Shown here piece after piece: positions 52,206 through 62,031 of a DNA stretch of 64,000 nt (its first letter is position 1; each line of letters starts with the position of its first letter). Source of the DNA: Occultella aeris (GTDB taxonomy: Bacteria; Actinomycetota; Actinomycetes; Actinomycetales; Beutenbergiaceae); NCBI RefSeq assembly GCF_902703175.1, contig NZ_CACRYJ010000024.1, forward strand, positions 1 through 64,000. The letters are read 5' to 3'. Made by a program: the position numbers and the translations under genes. The notes below the pieces were generated by a model. The model searched no databases. It was not told the DNA's origin and saw only the letters and a list, made by a program, of their open reading frames with translations.

Positions 52206-52883
52206 ATGAGTCATCCGGAGGCGGCCGCAGCCACCCCCGCGCAGCCGAGCCCCCGGCTACGGCCGGACAAGCACGCCGCGATCATGGCCGGCGGACGCGC
52301 GGTCTTCGCCCGCGACGGCTACGCGAGAGCGAGCATCGACGCCATCGCCACCGCGTCAAGAGTCTCGACCCGGACGATCTACAAGCACTTCGCCGACAAG
52401 ACGGCGCTGTTCGCCGCGGTCCTCATCAACTCAGCCACGCAGGTCGCTGCGGCCGAGACCGCCCTCGTCGAACGGCACCTGTCGACCGTGGCGACCGCCG
52501 AAGGGGTCGAGCCAGCGCTGCGGGCATTCGCGACCGAATGGCTCAACGACGCCGGTGATTGGCTCATCGGCATGCCAGACTCAGCAGCGCACCGGGCACT
52601 GGTTGCCCAAGTTCGGGCCGAGGCAGGGCACCTGGGAACTGAAGTCGTCTCCACGTGGTGGCAGGCCGGTGCTGGACGCGTCCGCGTCGAACTGGCTGAG
52701 GTCTTCGCGCGCTGGGCCGAGCGCGGATTCCTGAGCATCACCGACCCGGACCGAGCAGCAGTGCACTTCTCACGGCTCGTCTCAGCCACACCCGGCGCAC
52801 CGGCCTCCCCGATCACCCCTGAAGAGCGCGCGGGCTGGATCACAGACGGCGTGGCCCTATTCGTACGCGGGTACAAACCATGA
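52206..52883 (+). CDS. TetR-family transcriptional regulator
   Basis: 225 residues. Helix-turn-helix at about 25-70: AGGRAVFARDGYARASIDAIA then VSTRTIYKHFADKTALFAAV. The C-terminal ligand domain resembles the AefR-like group (TEWLNDAGDWL, VSTWWQAGAGRVRVEL). It probably represses the divergent FMN reductase gene. RBS AAGGAG precedes ATG 52206. Its 3' end overlaps the antisense RNase D remnant. Confidence 0.92.
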   Translation: MSHPEAAAATPAQPSPRLRPDKHAAIMAGGRAVFARDGYARASIDAIATASRVSTRTIYKHFADKTALFAAVLINSATQVAAAETALVERHLSTVATAEGVEPALRAFATEWLNDAGDWLIGMPDSAAHRALVAQVRAEAGHLGTEVVSTWWQAGAGRVRVELAEVFARWAERGFLSITDPDRAAVHFSRLVSATPGAPASPITPEERAGWITDGVALFVRGYKP

Positions 52884-53423
52884 GCCACCGTGCCGGCCGC
52901 GAACGCGGCATCCGTCCCCGCAAGCCTGTCCCGGCGCTGAGAGATCTCCCGCACCCCAGTCGCTCGTTCGCACGCTGCCCTTTGACATCTCGACACCAAT
53001 GGTTCGCCGAAGCAGCGGCTGGACGCTGTGTTCATGCGCGGGCAATGTCGGCTGCAGGATTTTGGATGCTGCCTTCGTACACGCGGCCGCCGAGACTCGC
53101 ACGTCCCAGCCCGCCTCGAGGAATCTCAGGTCGAAGGGAGCGAAGTGGAAGACTTTGAGGACGCCTGGGTCCCCGAGCACCTCGGCCAACGCGCTGGGGT
53201 GCCCCGTCACATTGCGAATGAAGACCGGACCGGTCTGCGGAGTGAACAGTTGGCTCAGTTGTAGCTGATCGGCCCTCCAGTCCAATCCGCTCGTCTCGGT
53301 GTCGACGGCAACGACTCCTGCCGCCCGGACGGAGCGGGCAACCTCCGGAGAGACGTCGCCGTCGAACATCGTCACGGTCACCCCGGAACCTACCCGAGCC
53401 GCAGCCGGAGGTTCCCGCGTCAC
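52857..53423 (-). pseudogene. Truncated RNase D-like 3'-5' exonuclease
   Basis: DEDD exonuclease motifs I and II are intact: VVAVDTETSGLDW and FHFAPFDLRFL. Similarity runs on through KAASKILQPTLPAHEHS and VEMSKGSVRTSDWGAGDL. After that, near 52935, it breaks off into an unrelated tail ending GSWFVPAYE. The final helices and motif III (Y-x3-D) are missing, so it should be inactive. The GTG at 53423 overlaps the GH78 stop by 4 bp. Start could also be a few codons downstream. Confidence 0.7.
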
Positions 53424-56161
53424 ACCTCAGTGGCCGTCGCGCCGACAGGCGAGTCAACGAGGCCGGCGGTCACCCCGTCCACGACCACGCGGTGCCGGCC
53501 GCCGCCGACCCGGATCTCGACCTCCCCGTGCGGCCCGACCGCGACCTCCCCGGCCACGCTCCCACCGGCACCGTCGCAGACGCTGGCGAGGTCCGCCGTC
53601 GGGAGGGATAGCACGCCGCGAGCACCGGGCGGGAGCTCCACGTCCAGGCTGAACCGGCCGTCGACGAGCACCCAGGAGGCCGCGACCCGGCCGAGCGGCG
53701 TCTCCTGGCCGGCTGCGGCTCGGTTCACGCCGGCGCCCGGACGGGGTCGCACGAGTACGTCCCGGTAGCCGACCGAACCGGGTACCCGGTCGATGCCGCC
53801 GAGGGTGGCGTAGATCCAGTCGACCACGGCGCCGAGGCTGTAGTGGTTGAAGGAGTTCATGTTCGCGGACTGGAACCCGCCCTCCGGGGTCCACCCGTCC
53901 CAGCGCTCCCAGATCGTGGTGGCGCCGTGCCGGATCGGGAACAGCCAGCTCGGGTAGTCCTCCTGGACGAGCAGCGCGTGGGCGAGGTCGTCGTGGCCGA
54001 ATGCACTCAGCACCCGGCAGATCTTCGACACCCCCACGAAGCCCGTGGTGAGCCGGTTCCCGGCCGTGCGGACCAGGTGCACGAGGCGGTCCACGGCGCC
54101 CGGGATCTGGTCCGCCGGGAGGAGGTCGTGGTCGAGGGCGAGCAGGTAGCAGGTCTGCGTGTCCGAGGTGATGATCCCGTCCCGCACGAACTCGGCCACG
54201 AACGCGTCCCGGATCTCCTGCGCCAGGGAGGTGAACCGAAGCTCGTCCTCCGCGTGGCCGAGGATCGCGGCGGCCCGCGCCACCAGGGAGGTGGAGTTCG
54301 CGAAGTACGCGGTGGCGAGCACGTCCCGCGCGGTCTCGGTCCCGGCGTGCAGCCAGTCGCCGTAGTTCGACCCGACCCGCTTGCGCCAGAGCAGGTCCGG
54401 GTTCGCGCGGCGGATGTGCTCGACCCAGCGCACCATCGCCGGGTAGGACCGCTCGAGCTGGCGCCGGTCGCCGTAGGTGTCGAACAGCATCATCGGGATG
54501 ATCACGCCGGCGTCGCCCCACGCGGGCGCCCCCTCGCCCATCCATGGGCCGGCCGGGGCGATGTCGCCGAAGGCGCCGTCCGGGCTCTGCCCCGAGACGA
54601 CGTCCACCATCCAGGTGGCGAAGAACGCGGACACGTCGCTGGCCCGGGCTGCGGTGGGTGCGAACACCTGGGCGTCGGCGAGCCAACCGAGCCGCTCGTC
54701 CCGCTGCGGGCAGTCGGTCGGGACGGACAGGAAGTTGCCGCGCTGGCTCCACCGGGTGTTTGACACGATCTGCAGCACGTCGGGGTTGTCGCAGTCGAAG
54801 TCACCGACCTCCTCGAGGTCGCTGCTGATCACCACGGCGCGCACGTCGTCCGGGTCCAGCTCGGCACCGAGCCCGGTGACCCGCGCGTACCGGAACCCGT
54901 GGAACGTGAACCGGGGTTCGAAGGTCTCCTCGGCGTCACCGCGGGCGTAGTAGAGGTCCCGTGCCTCGGCGCGGCGCAGGTTCTCCAGGTACAGGTTGCC
55001 GTCTGCGTCGAGGGTCTCCGCGTGGGTCAGTTCGATGAACTGCCCGACGGCGGCGCCCCGGATCCGCAGGCGCAGGTGCCCCACGAGGTTCTGGCCGAAG
55101 TCCAGGACGGCTGCGCCGTCGGCGTCGGCCCGCACGCTCACCGGGGCCACCTCGGCCACCGCGCGGATCGGCGGGGCAGTGGCCCCGGTGACGTTCGCGG
55201 TGTCGTCGCCGGCGGGCCGTGCCCGGCGCCAGCTCGAGTCGTCGAAGCCGCGGGTGTCCCAGCTCTCGGGTCGGCGACGGGCGTCGACGCCCTCGCCCAT
55301 GAGCAGGTCCGCGTGCAGCCACTCGCCGGCGGACTCGCGCCAGGTCTCGTCCGTGCGGATCACCTGGGTGGTGCCGTCGGCGAGCGTGAGGTGCAGTTCG
55401 GCGAGCAGCGCAGGTGCGGTTCCGTACAGCCGGCCCGCGTTGCGGGCGTCGTAGCCGACGAAGCCGCTCCACCAGCCGTCGGCGAGCACCACCCCGATGG
55501 CGTTGATGCCGGTGCGGACCGCGGACGTGACGTCGTAGGTCTGGTAGAAGATCCGCCGCTGGTAGTCGGTCCAGCCCGGGTTGAGTGCGGTGTCATGCAC
55601 CACCCGGCCGTTGATGCGCGCCTCGTACAGGCCTCGGGCGGTGATGTGCAGCCGTGCGGAGGTCACGGCACGCGTCGCGAACGTCGTGCGCAATAGAGAG
55701 GGCGCGGGCAGGCCGCGCGTGTTCCAGGTGAGATCGTCGTCGGCGGGCGCCAGGAACGCGGGCCGGTCCGTGCGGTCGCGACCGATCCACCGGGCGACCC
55801 ACGGCCGCCCGAGGCGACCCGTCTCGAAGGTGCCGGACGCGCCGACGCCCGCGACGCCGTCGGCGTCCCAGACCTGCACGTTCCAGGTGTAGCCGGTGAA
55901 CGGCCGCAGCGGGACGCCTGCGTAGCCGATCTCGAACTGGTCGTCCGAGGCGACCCGGCCGGTGTCCCAGGCCGTCTCCCCGCGCCCGCCGGTCACGACG
56001 ACCCGGTAGGCGGCCTGCCGCGTTCCGGCGCTGCTGGTCCGCAGCCGCCAGGCGAACCGGGGCCGGGGCTCGTCGAGGCCGATCGGATTCTCGAGGTGCT
56101 CCACGCGCAGTGCGTAGGGCTCCAGGACCGAGGTGGTCGCGGCGTGGCCGGCGGAGGTCAT
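53420..56161 (-). CDS. GH78 alpha-L-rhamnosidase
   Basis: 913 residues, no signal peptide, so intracellular. N-terminal beta domains (Bac_rhamnosid_N and fibronectin-like) lead to the (alpha/alpha)6 catalytic barrel. The catalytic acid region is DCPQRDERLGWLADAQVF near residue 475 and the second acidic residue is in TTIWERWDGWTPEGGF. GH78 inverting enzymes remove terminal alpha-L-rhamnose, present in rhamnogalacturonan I and II. It ends the minus-strand operon that begins with the binding protein at 63429 and lies two bases from GH2. Confidence 0.92.
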   Translation of the reverse strand: MTSAGHAATTSVLEPYALRVEHLENPIGLDEPRPRFAWRLRTSSAGTRQAAYRVVVTGGRGETAWDTGRVASDDQFEIGYAGVPLRPFTGYTWNVQVWDADGVAGVGASGTFETGRLGRPWVARWIGRDRTDRPAFLAPADDDLTWNTRGLPAPSLLRTTFATRAVTSARLHITARGLYEARINGRVVHDTALNPGWTDYQRRIFYQTYDVTSAVRTGINAIGVVLADGWWSGFVGYDARNAGRLYGTAPALLAELHLTLADGTTQVIRTDETWRESAGEWLHADLLMGEGVDARRRPESWDTRGFDDSSWRRARPAGDDTANVTGATAPPIRAVAEVAPVSVRADADGAAVLDFGQNLVGHLRLRIRGAAVGQFIELTHAETLDADGNLYLENLRRAEARDLYYARGDAEETFEPRFTFHGFRYARVTGLGAELDPDDVRAVVISSDLEEVGDFDCDNPDVLQIVSNTRWSQRGNFLSVPTDCPQRDERLGWLADAQVFAPTAARASDVSAFFATWMVDVVSGQSPDGAFGDIAPAGPWMGEGAPAWGDAGVIIPMMLFDTYGDRRQLERSYPAMVRWVEHIRRANPDLLWRKRVGSNYGDWLHAGTETARDVLATAYFANSTSLVARAAAILGHAEDELRFTSLAQEIRDAFVAEFVRDGIITSDTQTCYLLALDHDLLPADQIPGAVDRLVHLVRTAGNRLTTGFVGVSKICRVLSAFGHDDLAHALLVQEDYPSWLFPIRHGATTIWERWDGWTPEGGFQSANMNSFNHYSLGAVVDWIYATLGGIDRVPGSVGYRDVLVRPRPGAGVNRAAAGQETPLGRVAASWVLVDGRFSLDVELPPGARGVLSLPTADLASVCDGAGGSVAGEVAVGPHGEVEIRVGGGRHRVVVDGVTAGLVDSPVGATATEV

Positions 56162-56163
56162 GG

Positions 56164-59100
56164 CTATTGCTCCTTCTGGGGCTGGAACATGGTGCTGAAC
56201 GTCAGGGCGAACCGGGTGGGCTCGGGATGCACCCGGTACCGGTCGGGGGTGGCCGGCCCGCAGGACGAGCTGCCGAGGCCGTGCTGAGCCAGGTCGAGGT
56301 GCAGGTACAACCGGTCCTCGGGGTGCAGGTCGTGTGGGTGCTTCGCGGCGTCGAGCGCCTCCGTGGACCAGCGCCGGGCCGTGAAGTCGAACGTGGGCGA
56401 GCCGGCCACGCGCAGGCCTGGCGAGTCGGCGCCGGTGAGCTCGAGCCAGCGGGCGCGGTGCCGGTTGCCGGTCTCCTGGGGCACCAGATATTCGAAGCCG
56501 AGGTCGTCGACGGACTGGGCGTACCGGCCCACCTTCGCCGCGGTGAGGGAGTCGATGTAGGACTCCCCCGGCCCGAGGCCGAACCAGGTGGCCCGGGCCA
56601 CGGCGGCGGGCAGTCCGAGGCGTACCCCGAGCCGGGGCAGGGTCACCTCATGGTGGCCGTACGGGACGTCGTGCCAGGGTCCGTACGGGGTCACGTCCAC
56701 GGTGAGGGTGACTTCCCCCGGGTCGTCGGCGGGCGGCGCCGTGGGCCCGCTCCCGGCGGTCCAGGTGTAGGCGATGTCGAGCCCGAACGGCTGCGTGGCC
56801 GGGGCGAGCCGAGCGCGGACGCACGCGCCGCCGTCACCGATCAGGACGTCGGTCACCGAGTGCAGCATCCGGTCCAGCCCGACGGCGCGCCACACCTTCG
56901 CGAGGTTGTTCAGCTCTCCCTGGCCCCGGTCGTTCTCGGTCGGTGCGCGCCAGATGTCCAGGCGGAGCCCGCTCACGTCGAGCCCGCCGAGGCTGATCAG
57001 GTCCCCGGTCCGGGTGTCCAGCACCGCCGCCCCCACGGCCAGCGTGCCCGGATCCGCTGAGGCAGCGGGTTCCGCCCGGGACAGAACCGTAGAACCGTCT
57101 GACCCGGGCGTACTCTTCTGGCTCAGCGTGCGAGGACGCGCGTGCTGCGCCAGTTGGCCCTGACCCCAGCCGACCTCGTGGCCGGCGGCGGCCCACGGCG
57201 TCGCTTGGGCCAGGCGCGCGGAGACGGTCAGCCAGGTCTCGCCCTCGCCGGCCGCCCCGAGGTCCACGGCCTCGGGCAGCTCGACTCGCGTCTGCTCCCC
57301 CGGCGCGAGCACCGGCACGACCATGTCTCCGACGGCGAGCGCGACGCCGTCGCGGGCGAGCTCCCAGGTGAAGGCGAGGTGGCCGGTGTCGAGCACGTCG
57401 TAGTGGTTGCGCACGGTGATGCCGTCGGCGTCCACGTCGAACCTGACCGGCTCGAGCACCTTCGCCAGCTCGAGCAGGCCCGGCGAGGGCACCCGGTCCG
57501 GGCGGACGAGCCCGTCGATGCAGTAGGAGCCGCCGTTGGGCCGGTAGTCGATGTCGCCGCCGTGGCGCAGGTACTCCACGCCGTCTGGGGTGCGACCGCG
57601 GAACCCGTGGTCGATCCACTCCCACACGAACGCGCCCGCCATCCGGTCCGAGGACTCCAGGATCTCCTGGTAGTCCGCGAGCGAGCCGGGGCCGTTGCCC
57701 ATCGCGTGCGCGTACTCGCACAACAGGAACGGCAACGCCCGACGGCGGTGCTCCAGTTCCGCGTTCTCGGCCAGTGCCTCGGGGGTCTCCTCGGTGCGCT
57801 CCGCGATCGCGGCCAGGTCATCCAGCGAGGGGTACATCAGTGAGTAGAAGTCGGACTGCGCGTAGGTGCGGTCGCGCTCGTAGTGCAGCGGCCGGCTCGG
57901 GTCCCGGTCCCGCAGCCACGCCTCGATCGCGGCGAACCCGGCGCCGCCCTCGCTCTCGTTGCCGAGGGACCAGATGATCACCGACGGGTGGTTCTTGTCC
58001 CGCTCCACCATCCGGGCGGTCCGGTCCAGCAGTGCTGGGGTCCAGGCCGGGTCGTCGGGCGGGTTGCCCTCCCAGCCGGCGTAGATGAATCCGTGGGTCT
58101 CGATGTCGGACTCGTCCACCACCCACAGCCCGAGCTCGTCGCACAGGCGCAGGAACTCCGGGTGCGGCGGGTAGTGCGACGTGCGCACGGCATTGATGTT
58201 GTGCGCCTTCATCATGAGGATGTCGCGGCGCATCAGTTCGACGCTGACTGCGCGTCCGTGGTCCGGGTCGTGCTCATGCCGGTTCACTCCACGCAGGTGC
58301 ACCCGGACGCCGTTCACGCGCAGGACGCCCTCGGCCACGCTGATCGTCCGGAACCCGATCGCGAGCTCGATCCTCTCCCCGCCGGCGTGCACCGTGCCCC
58401 GGTACAGGCGCGGCGCCTCGGCGCTCCACGGCCGCACGCCGTCGATCGTGGTGGCAGTCCCGGCGGGTAGTGCGGCCACGCCCAGCTCCGGGACGTCCAC
58501 CAGGGCGAGCACCGGTGCACCGTCGACATCGGTGGCCTCCACCCGTAGTGTCCCGGCCCCGGTGCGGTGGTCGTAGTCGGCGTGCACGTACACGTCGTCG
58601 ACGGCGGCAGGCCGCTCGAGCAGCTCGACGTCCCGGAAGATCCCGGGCAGCCACCACATGTCCTGGTCCTCGAGATAGCTGCCGGAGGACCACCGGTGCA
58701 CCCGGACGCAAAGCACGTTGGTCCCCTCCCTCAGCGCCGGCCCGATGTCGAACTCGAACGGCAGCCGGCTGCCCTTGGAATGGCCCAGTTCCACCCCGTT
58801 CAGCCATACCGCCGCGCAGGAGTCGACTCCCTGGAAGCGCAGCACGGCGCCCTCCCGGCGCCACCCGGCGGGCAGCGTGAAGGTGCGCCGGTAGTCGCCG
58901 GTGGGGTTCGCCGTCGGGGTGTGCGGCGGGGTGATCGGGAACGGGAACGCGGTGTTCGTGTACAGCGGGTCCCCGTGGCCACGCAAGACCCAGTGCGAGG
59001 GCACGTCGATGCGGCCCCAGTCGCCGTCGTCGAGGTCCGGGTCCGCGAACCCCGGGCCGGTGCCGGCCGCGGTGTCGGCGAGCGTGAACGCCCAGTCGCC

Positions 59101-59262
59101 GTTCAGGCTCAGCCGGGCCGCGTCGGAGCTGAACTGCGCGCGCGGGCGGCGCCGGCCGACGCCGGGCACCGGGTCGTCGTGGTAGCCGAGCGGGACCGGC
59201 GGCGCCTCACTCCCGGGCAGCGGGGGGCGGTCGGCGAGCGAGGCGTCGGTGCTGGTCTGCAT
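56164..59262 (-). CDS. GH2 beta-galactosidase (LacZ-type)
   Basis: 1032 residues, five-domain LacZ organisation, no signal peptide. Sugar-binding N-terminal domain (WVLRGHGDPLYTNTAFPFP), catalytic barrel with RGVNRHEHDPDHGRAV, acid/base Glu in WSLGNESEGG and nucleophile Glu in LLCEYAHAMGNGPGS, then the Bgal small-chain domain (YGHHEVTLPRLGVRL). A Ser/Pro/Ala-rich insertion near residues 700-740 (SQKSTPGSDGSTVLSRAEP) interrupts the region before the final domain. It probably releases galactose from pectic galactan side chains after import. Confidence 0.92.
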   Translation of the reverse strand: MQTSTDASLADRPPLPGSEAPPVPLGYHDDPVPGVGRRRPRAQFSSDAARLSLNGDWAFTLADTAAGTGPGFADPDLDDGDWGRIDVPSHWVLRGHGDPLYTNTAFPFPITPPHTPTANPTGDYRRTFTLPAGWRREGAVLRFQGVDSCAAVWLNGVELGHSKGSRLPFEFDIGPALREGTNVLCVRVHRWSSGSYLEDQDMWWLPGIFRDVELLERPAAVDDVYVHADYDHRTGAGTLRVEATDVDGAPVLALVDVPELGVAALPAGTATTIDGVRPWSAEAPRLYRGTVHAGGERIELAIGFRTISVAEGVLRVNGVRVHLRGVNRHEHDPDHGRAVSVELMRRDILMMKAHNINAVRTSHYPPHPEFLRLCDELGLWVVDESDIETHGFIYAGWEGNPPDDPAWTPALLDRTARMVERDKNHPSVIIWSLGNESEGGAGFAAIEAWLRDRDPSRPLHYERDRTYAQSDFYSLMYPSLDDLAAIAERTEETPEALAENAELEHRRRALPFLLCEYAHAMGNGPGSLADYQEILESSDRMAGAFVWEWIDHGFRGRTPDGVEYLRHGGDIDYRPNGGSYCIDGLVRPDRVPSPGLLELAKVLEPVRFDVDADGITVRNHYDVLDTGHLAFTWELARDGVALAVGDMVVPVLAPGEQTRVELPEAVDLGAAGEGETWLTVSARLAQATPWAAAGHEVGWGQGQLAQHARPRTLSQKSTPGSDGSTVLSRAEPAASADPGTLAVGAAVLDTRTGDLISLGGLDVSGLRLDIWRAPTENDRGQGELNNLAKVWRAVGLDRMLHSVTDVLIGDGGACVRARLAPATQPFGLDIAYTWTAGSGPTAPPADDPGEVTLTVDVTPYGPWHDVPYGHHEVTLPRLGVRLGLPAAVARATWFGLGPGESYIDSLTAAKVGRYAQSVDDLGFEYLVPQETGNRHRARWLELTGADSPGLRVAGSPTFDFTARRWSTEALDAAKHPHDLHPEDRLYLHLDLAQHGLGSSSCGPATPDRYRVHPEPTRFALTFSTMFQPQKEQ

Positions 59263-59265
59263 GGT

Positions 59266-60186
59266 TCAGTCGTCCAGGGTCGAGGGCGGTGTGCCGAGTC
59301 GGTCGATCTCGGTCCAGAGATCCTCGGGCACGTCGGTGGCGAGCAGGGCGTCGGTCTGCGCGAGCCGTTCCGGTGAGCGCACCCCCACCACGGTGGATGC
59401 GACGTGCGGATTGCGCATCGAGAAGTGCAGCGCGGCCGCCGCCACCGGCACGTCGTGCGCCGCGCAGACCAGCTCGAGTCGGGCCACCCACGCCAGGAGT
59501 TCGTGTGGCGCGGCCCGGTAGGCGTAGGTCGCCCCGGCGTGGGCGCCCGCAGCGAGCAGCCCGCCACCGAACGGGGCGGCGTTGAACACGGTCATCCCCT
59601 GGCCGGCGGCCTCGGCGATCAGGTCGGCCGCGGACCGGTCCACGAGCGTGTACCGGTTGTGGGTGAGCAGCACCTCGAACACACCGGTGCGGACGTACTC
59701 GGTGAGCATCGCCGTCGGGCCTGCGGCCACGCCGATGGCGCCGACGGCGCCCTGCTCGCGCAACTCGATCAGGGCCCGCACGGCCCCACCCGGCCCCATC
59801 GCCTCGGCGAAGGTGATCGTGTACTGGTCGTGGAGCTGGTACAGCGGCAGCGTGTCCAGCCCGAGCCGGGCGGTCGACTCCTCGAACGAGCGCAGCACCC
59901 GGTCCCGGTCGAAGGCGCCGGTGGCCAGGTCCCGGTCCGCCTTGGAGATCACCTGCACGCCGGCCGGGACCCCGCCGAGCTCGGCGATCGCGCGGCCGAG
60001 GAGCACCTCGGACCGGCCACCGCCGTACATGTTCGCGGTGTCGACCAGGGTGTGCGCCCCGGTGAGCAACGCCCGGGCCGCGGCCAGGTCCGCGGCGTCA
60101 GCTGCGCCGTCGGGCCCGTGCCCCAGGCCGGACGTGCCGAGCGTCACCGGGGACGGGGTCTGGAGTGGGTCAGCCTTTGAGCGCAC
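59266..60186 (-). CDS. Aldo/keto reductase, sugar dehydrogenase-like
   Basis: 306 residues. AKR motifs are VTLGTSGLGHG, LVDTANMYGGGRSEVLLG (Asp/Tyr), VISKADRD (Lys) and PLYQLHDQYTI (His). It resembles D-threo-aldose/L-fucose-type 1-dehydrogenases, which oxidise free sugars to lactones. Being in an operon with beta-galactosidase and alpha-L-rhamnosidase, it may oxidise galactose or rhamnose, or reduce an aldehyde product. GTG 60186 overlaps the permease end by 17 bp; no ATG fits. Confidence 0.82.
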   Translation of the reverse strand: MRSKADPLQTPSPVTLGTSGLGHGPDGAADAADLAAARALLTGAHTLVDTANMYGGGRSEVLLGRAIAELGGVPAGVQVISKADRDLATGAFDRDRVLRSFEESTARLGLDTLPLYQLHDQYTITFAEAMGPGGAVRALIELREQGAVGAIGVAAGPTAMLTEYVRTGVFEVLLTHNRYTLVDRSAADLIAEAAGQGMTVFNAAPFGGGLLAAGAHAGATYAYRAAPHELLAWVARLELVCAAHDVPVAAAALHFSMRNPHVASTVVGVRSPERLAQTDALLATDVPEDLWTEIDRLGTPPSTLDD

Positions 60187-61075
60187 CGGATGCCATCCCC
60201 GCCATGATCTTCTTGCTGAGGAACAGGAACACGGCCAGCGTTCCGAACACGTTGAGGCAGATCGCGGCGAAGAGCGGCCCATACTGCATGGCACCGTACT
60301 CGCCGCTGAAGTTCAGCAGCCCCACCTGGATCGTGGCCAGGTCCCGGTTCGTGACGAAGGTCAGCGCCACGAGCAGGTCGTTCCAGATCGAGAAGAACTG
60401 CACCAGTCCGATCGTCAGGATCGCGTTGGAGATCATCGGGAGACCGATCATCCAGAAGGAGCGGATCATGCCGGCGCCGTCGATCGTGGCGGCCTCGAAC
60501 ACCTCGCGGGGGATGGCCCGGAAGTAGGCGGCCATCATGAACACCGTCAGCGGCAGCCCCATAGCGATGTAGGTGAGGATCAACGGCCAGATCGTCTGGG
60601 TCAGGCCCAGGTTGAAGTACGTGATGAACAGCGGCACGAGCAGCATCTGCCCGGGGATCATGATGCCCGCGACGAACATCAGCAGGATCGTCGAGCGCCC
60701 CTTCCAGACCATCACCTCGAGCGCGAACCCGGCCGCCACACCGAACAGGAGCAGGAAGAACAGTGCCGGCACGGTGGCGAGGATCGAGTTGCGCACGTTC
60801 GAGGCGAAGTCCCCGGTCACCCAGGCCTCGACGTAGTTGCCGAAGTCCCAGGAGGTGGGCAGCGCCCACACGGATCCGGTGACGAACTCGTTCTGGGTCT
60901 TGAACGAGCTGAGCAGCATCCAGATCATCGGCAGGATCTCGACGGCCACGATGACGAGCACGAGCAGCCGGACCGGGAGCCGGGCGAAGAACCGGCGGGC
61001 GCCGCCGGGGCGGCGGGGCGGCTGGCTGGGACCGGCCGGTCCGACCAGCGGGCGGGCCTGGGTGAGAGTGGTCAT
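60170..61075 (-). CDS. Sugar ABC transporter permease, MalG type
   Basis: 301 residues, six membrane spans, EAA loop IPREVFEAATIDGAGMIRSFWMIGLPM, family C-terminus MAGMASGALKG. The start overlaps the upstream permease stop by ATGA. Partner of the MalF-type permease and the binding protein at 62083; again no ATPase gene in the operon. Confidence 0.92.
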   Translation of the reverse strand: MTTLTQARPLVGPAGPSQPPRRPGGARRFFARLPVRLLVLVIVAVEILPMIWMLLSSFKTQNEFVTGSVWALPTSWDFGNYVEAWVTGDFASNVRNSILATVPALFFLLLFGVAAGFALEVMVWKGRSTILLMFVAGIMIPGQMLLVPLFITYFNLGLTQTIWPLILTYIAMGLPLTVFMMAAYFRAIPREVFEAATIDGAGMIRSFWMIGLPMISNAILTIGLVQFFSIWNDLLVALTFVTNRDLATIQVGLLNFSGEYGAMQYGPLFAAICLNVFGTLAVFLFLSKKIMAGMASGALKG

Positions 61076-61968
61076 CGGGCGGCCTTGTCTGCGGTGATGT
61101 CCTTGCGGGCGGAGCGGAAGATCACGATCGTGACCAGGAACGCGATCACGGTCAGCGCGAGCGCGAGGGTGGAGCCGTAGCCGTACTCGTTGTAGGTGAA
61201 CACGGTGCGGTACATGTACAGCGTGAGCGGCTGGGTCTCGGTGCCCGGACCACCGTTCGTGATCGCGAGGATCGAGTCGAACACCTTGAGCGTGGAGTTC
61301 ACCGCGAACACGACGGCCGAGAGCAGCACCGGCAGCGAGAGCGGGAGCACGATGTGCCGGATCAGCCTGGCTCCCTTGGCCCCGTCCATGCGAGCGGACT
61401 CGATGACCTCCTCGGGGATGTCCACCAGGCCCGCGAACAGGAGCACCGCGAAGAACCCCATCGAGCGCCACACGTCCATCAGAATGAGCACCAGGAACGA
61501 GGTGTCCCCGCTCGCGAACCAGTCCAGCGACTGGCCGCCGAACGCCTCGATGATGGAGTTCACCGGGCCCGGCGTGGGGTGGATCCCGAACAGCCGCTTG
61601 AACAGCACCCCCACGGCCACGGTCGGCAGGATCACCGGGAAGAACACGATGGTGCGCAGCAGCGCGGAGCCCTTGCGGAGCACGAAGACGTAGAGGATCG
61701 CCAGCAGGTAGCCGGCGGCCACCTGGAGCCCGGTCGCGACCAGGGCGTACTTCAGCGTGAAAGCCGTCGCCTCCCAGAACACCGAGTCGCCCACCAGGCG
61801 GGTGAAGTTGCCGAAGCCGACCGGTTCGTAGCCGCGCAGCACGTTCCCGTCGAAGAACGTGAGCCCGAGCGACCACAGGATCGGCACGAGCTTGATCAGC
61901 GTGTAGAAGGCCAGCGCGGGGGCGAGCAGGATGACGATCGCCTTCCGGTCCCCGAGGACGTCCCTCAT
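61072..61968 (-). CDS. Sugar ABC transporter permease, MalF type
   Basis: 298 residues, six membrane spans, EAA loop IPEEVIESARMDGAKGARLIRHIVLPL and the ITNGGPGTETQPLTLYMY motif. ATG 61966-61968 has GGAAGG eight bases upstream. A perfect 16-bp hairpin at 62032 separates it from the solute-binding protein gene, which may set lower expression of the permeases. Confidence 0.92.
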   Translation of the reverse strand: MRDVLGDRKAIVILLAPALAFYTLIKLVPILWSLGLTFFDGNVLRGYEPVGFGNFTRLVGDSVFWEATAFTLKYALVATGLQVAAGYLLAILYVFVLRKGSALLRTIVFFPVILPTVAVGVLFKRLFGIHPTPGPVNSIIEAFGGQSLDWFASGDTSFLVLILMDVWRSMGFFAVLLFAGLVDIPEEVIESARMDGAKGARLIRHIVLPLSLPVLLSAVVFAVNSTLKVFDSILAITNGGPGTETQPLTLYMYRTVFTYNEYGYGSTLALALTVIAFLVTIVIFRSARKDITADKAAR

Positions 61969-62031
61969 GTGTGCGCCTTCCGGGTCAGGCGGCCGGTGGC
62001 CGCCGCTGTCTGATGCTTCGGGCCGGGCCCG

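Noticed and set aside
52857-53423. Functional RNase D
   Set aside because: Motifs I and II are present but the C-terminal motif III and closing helices are missing and replaced by unrelated sequence.
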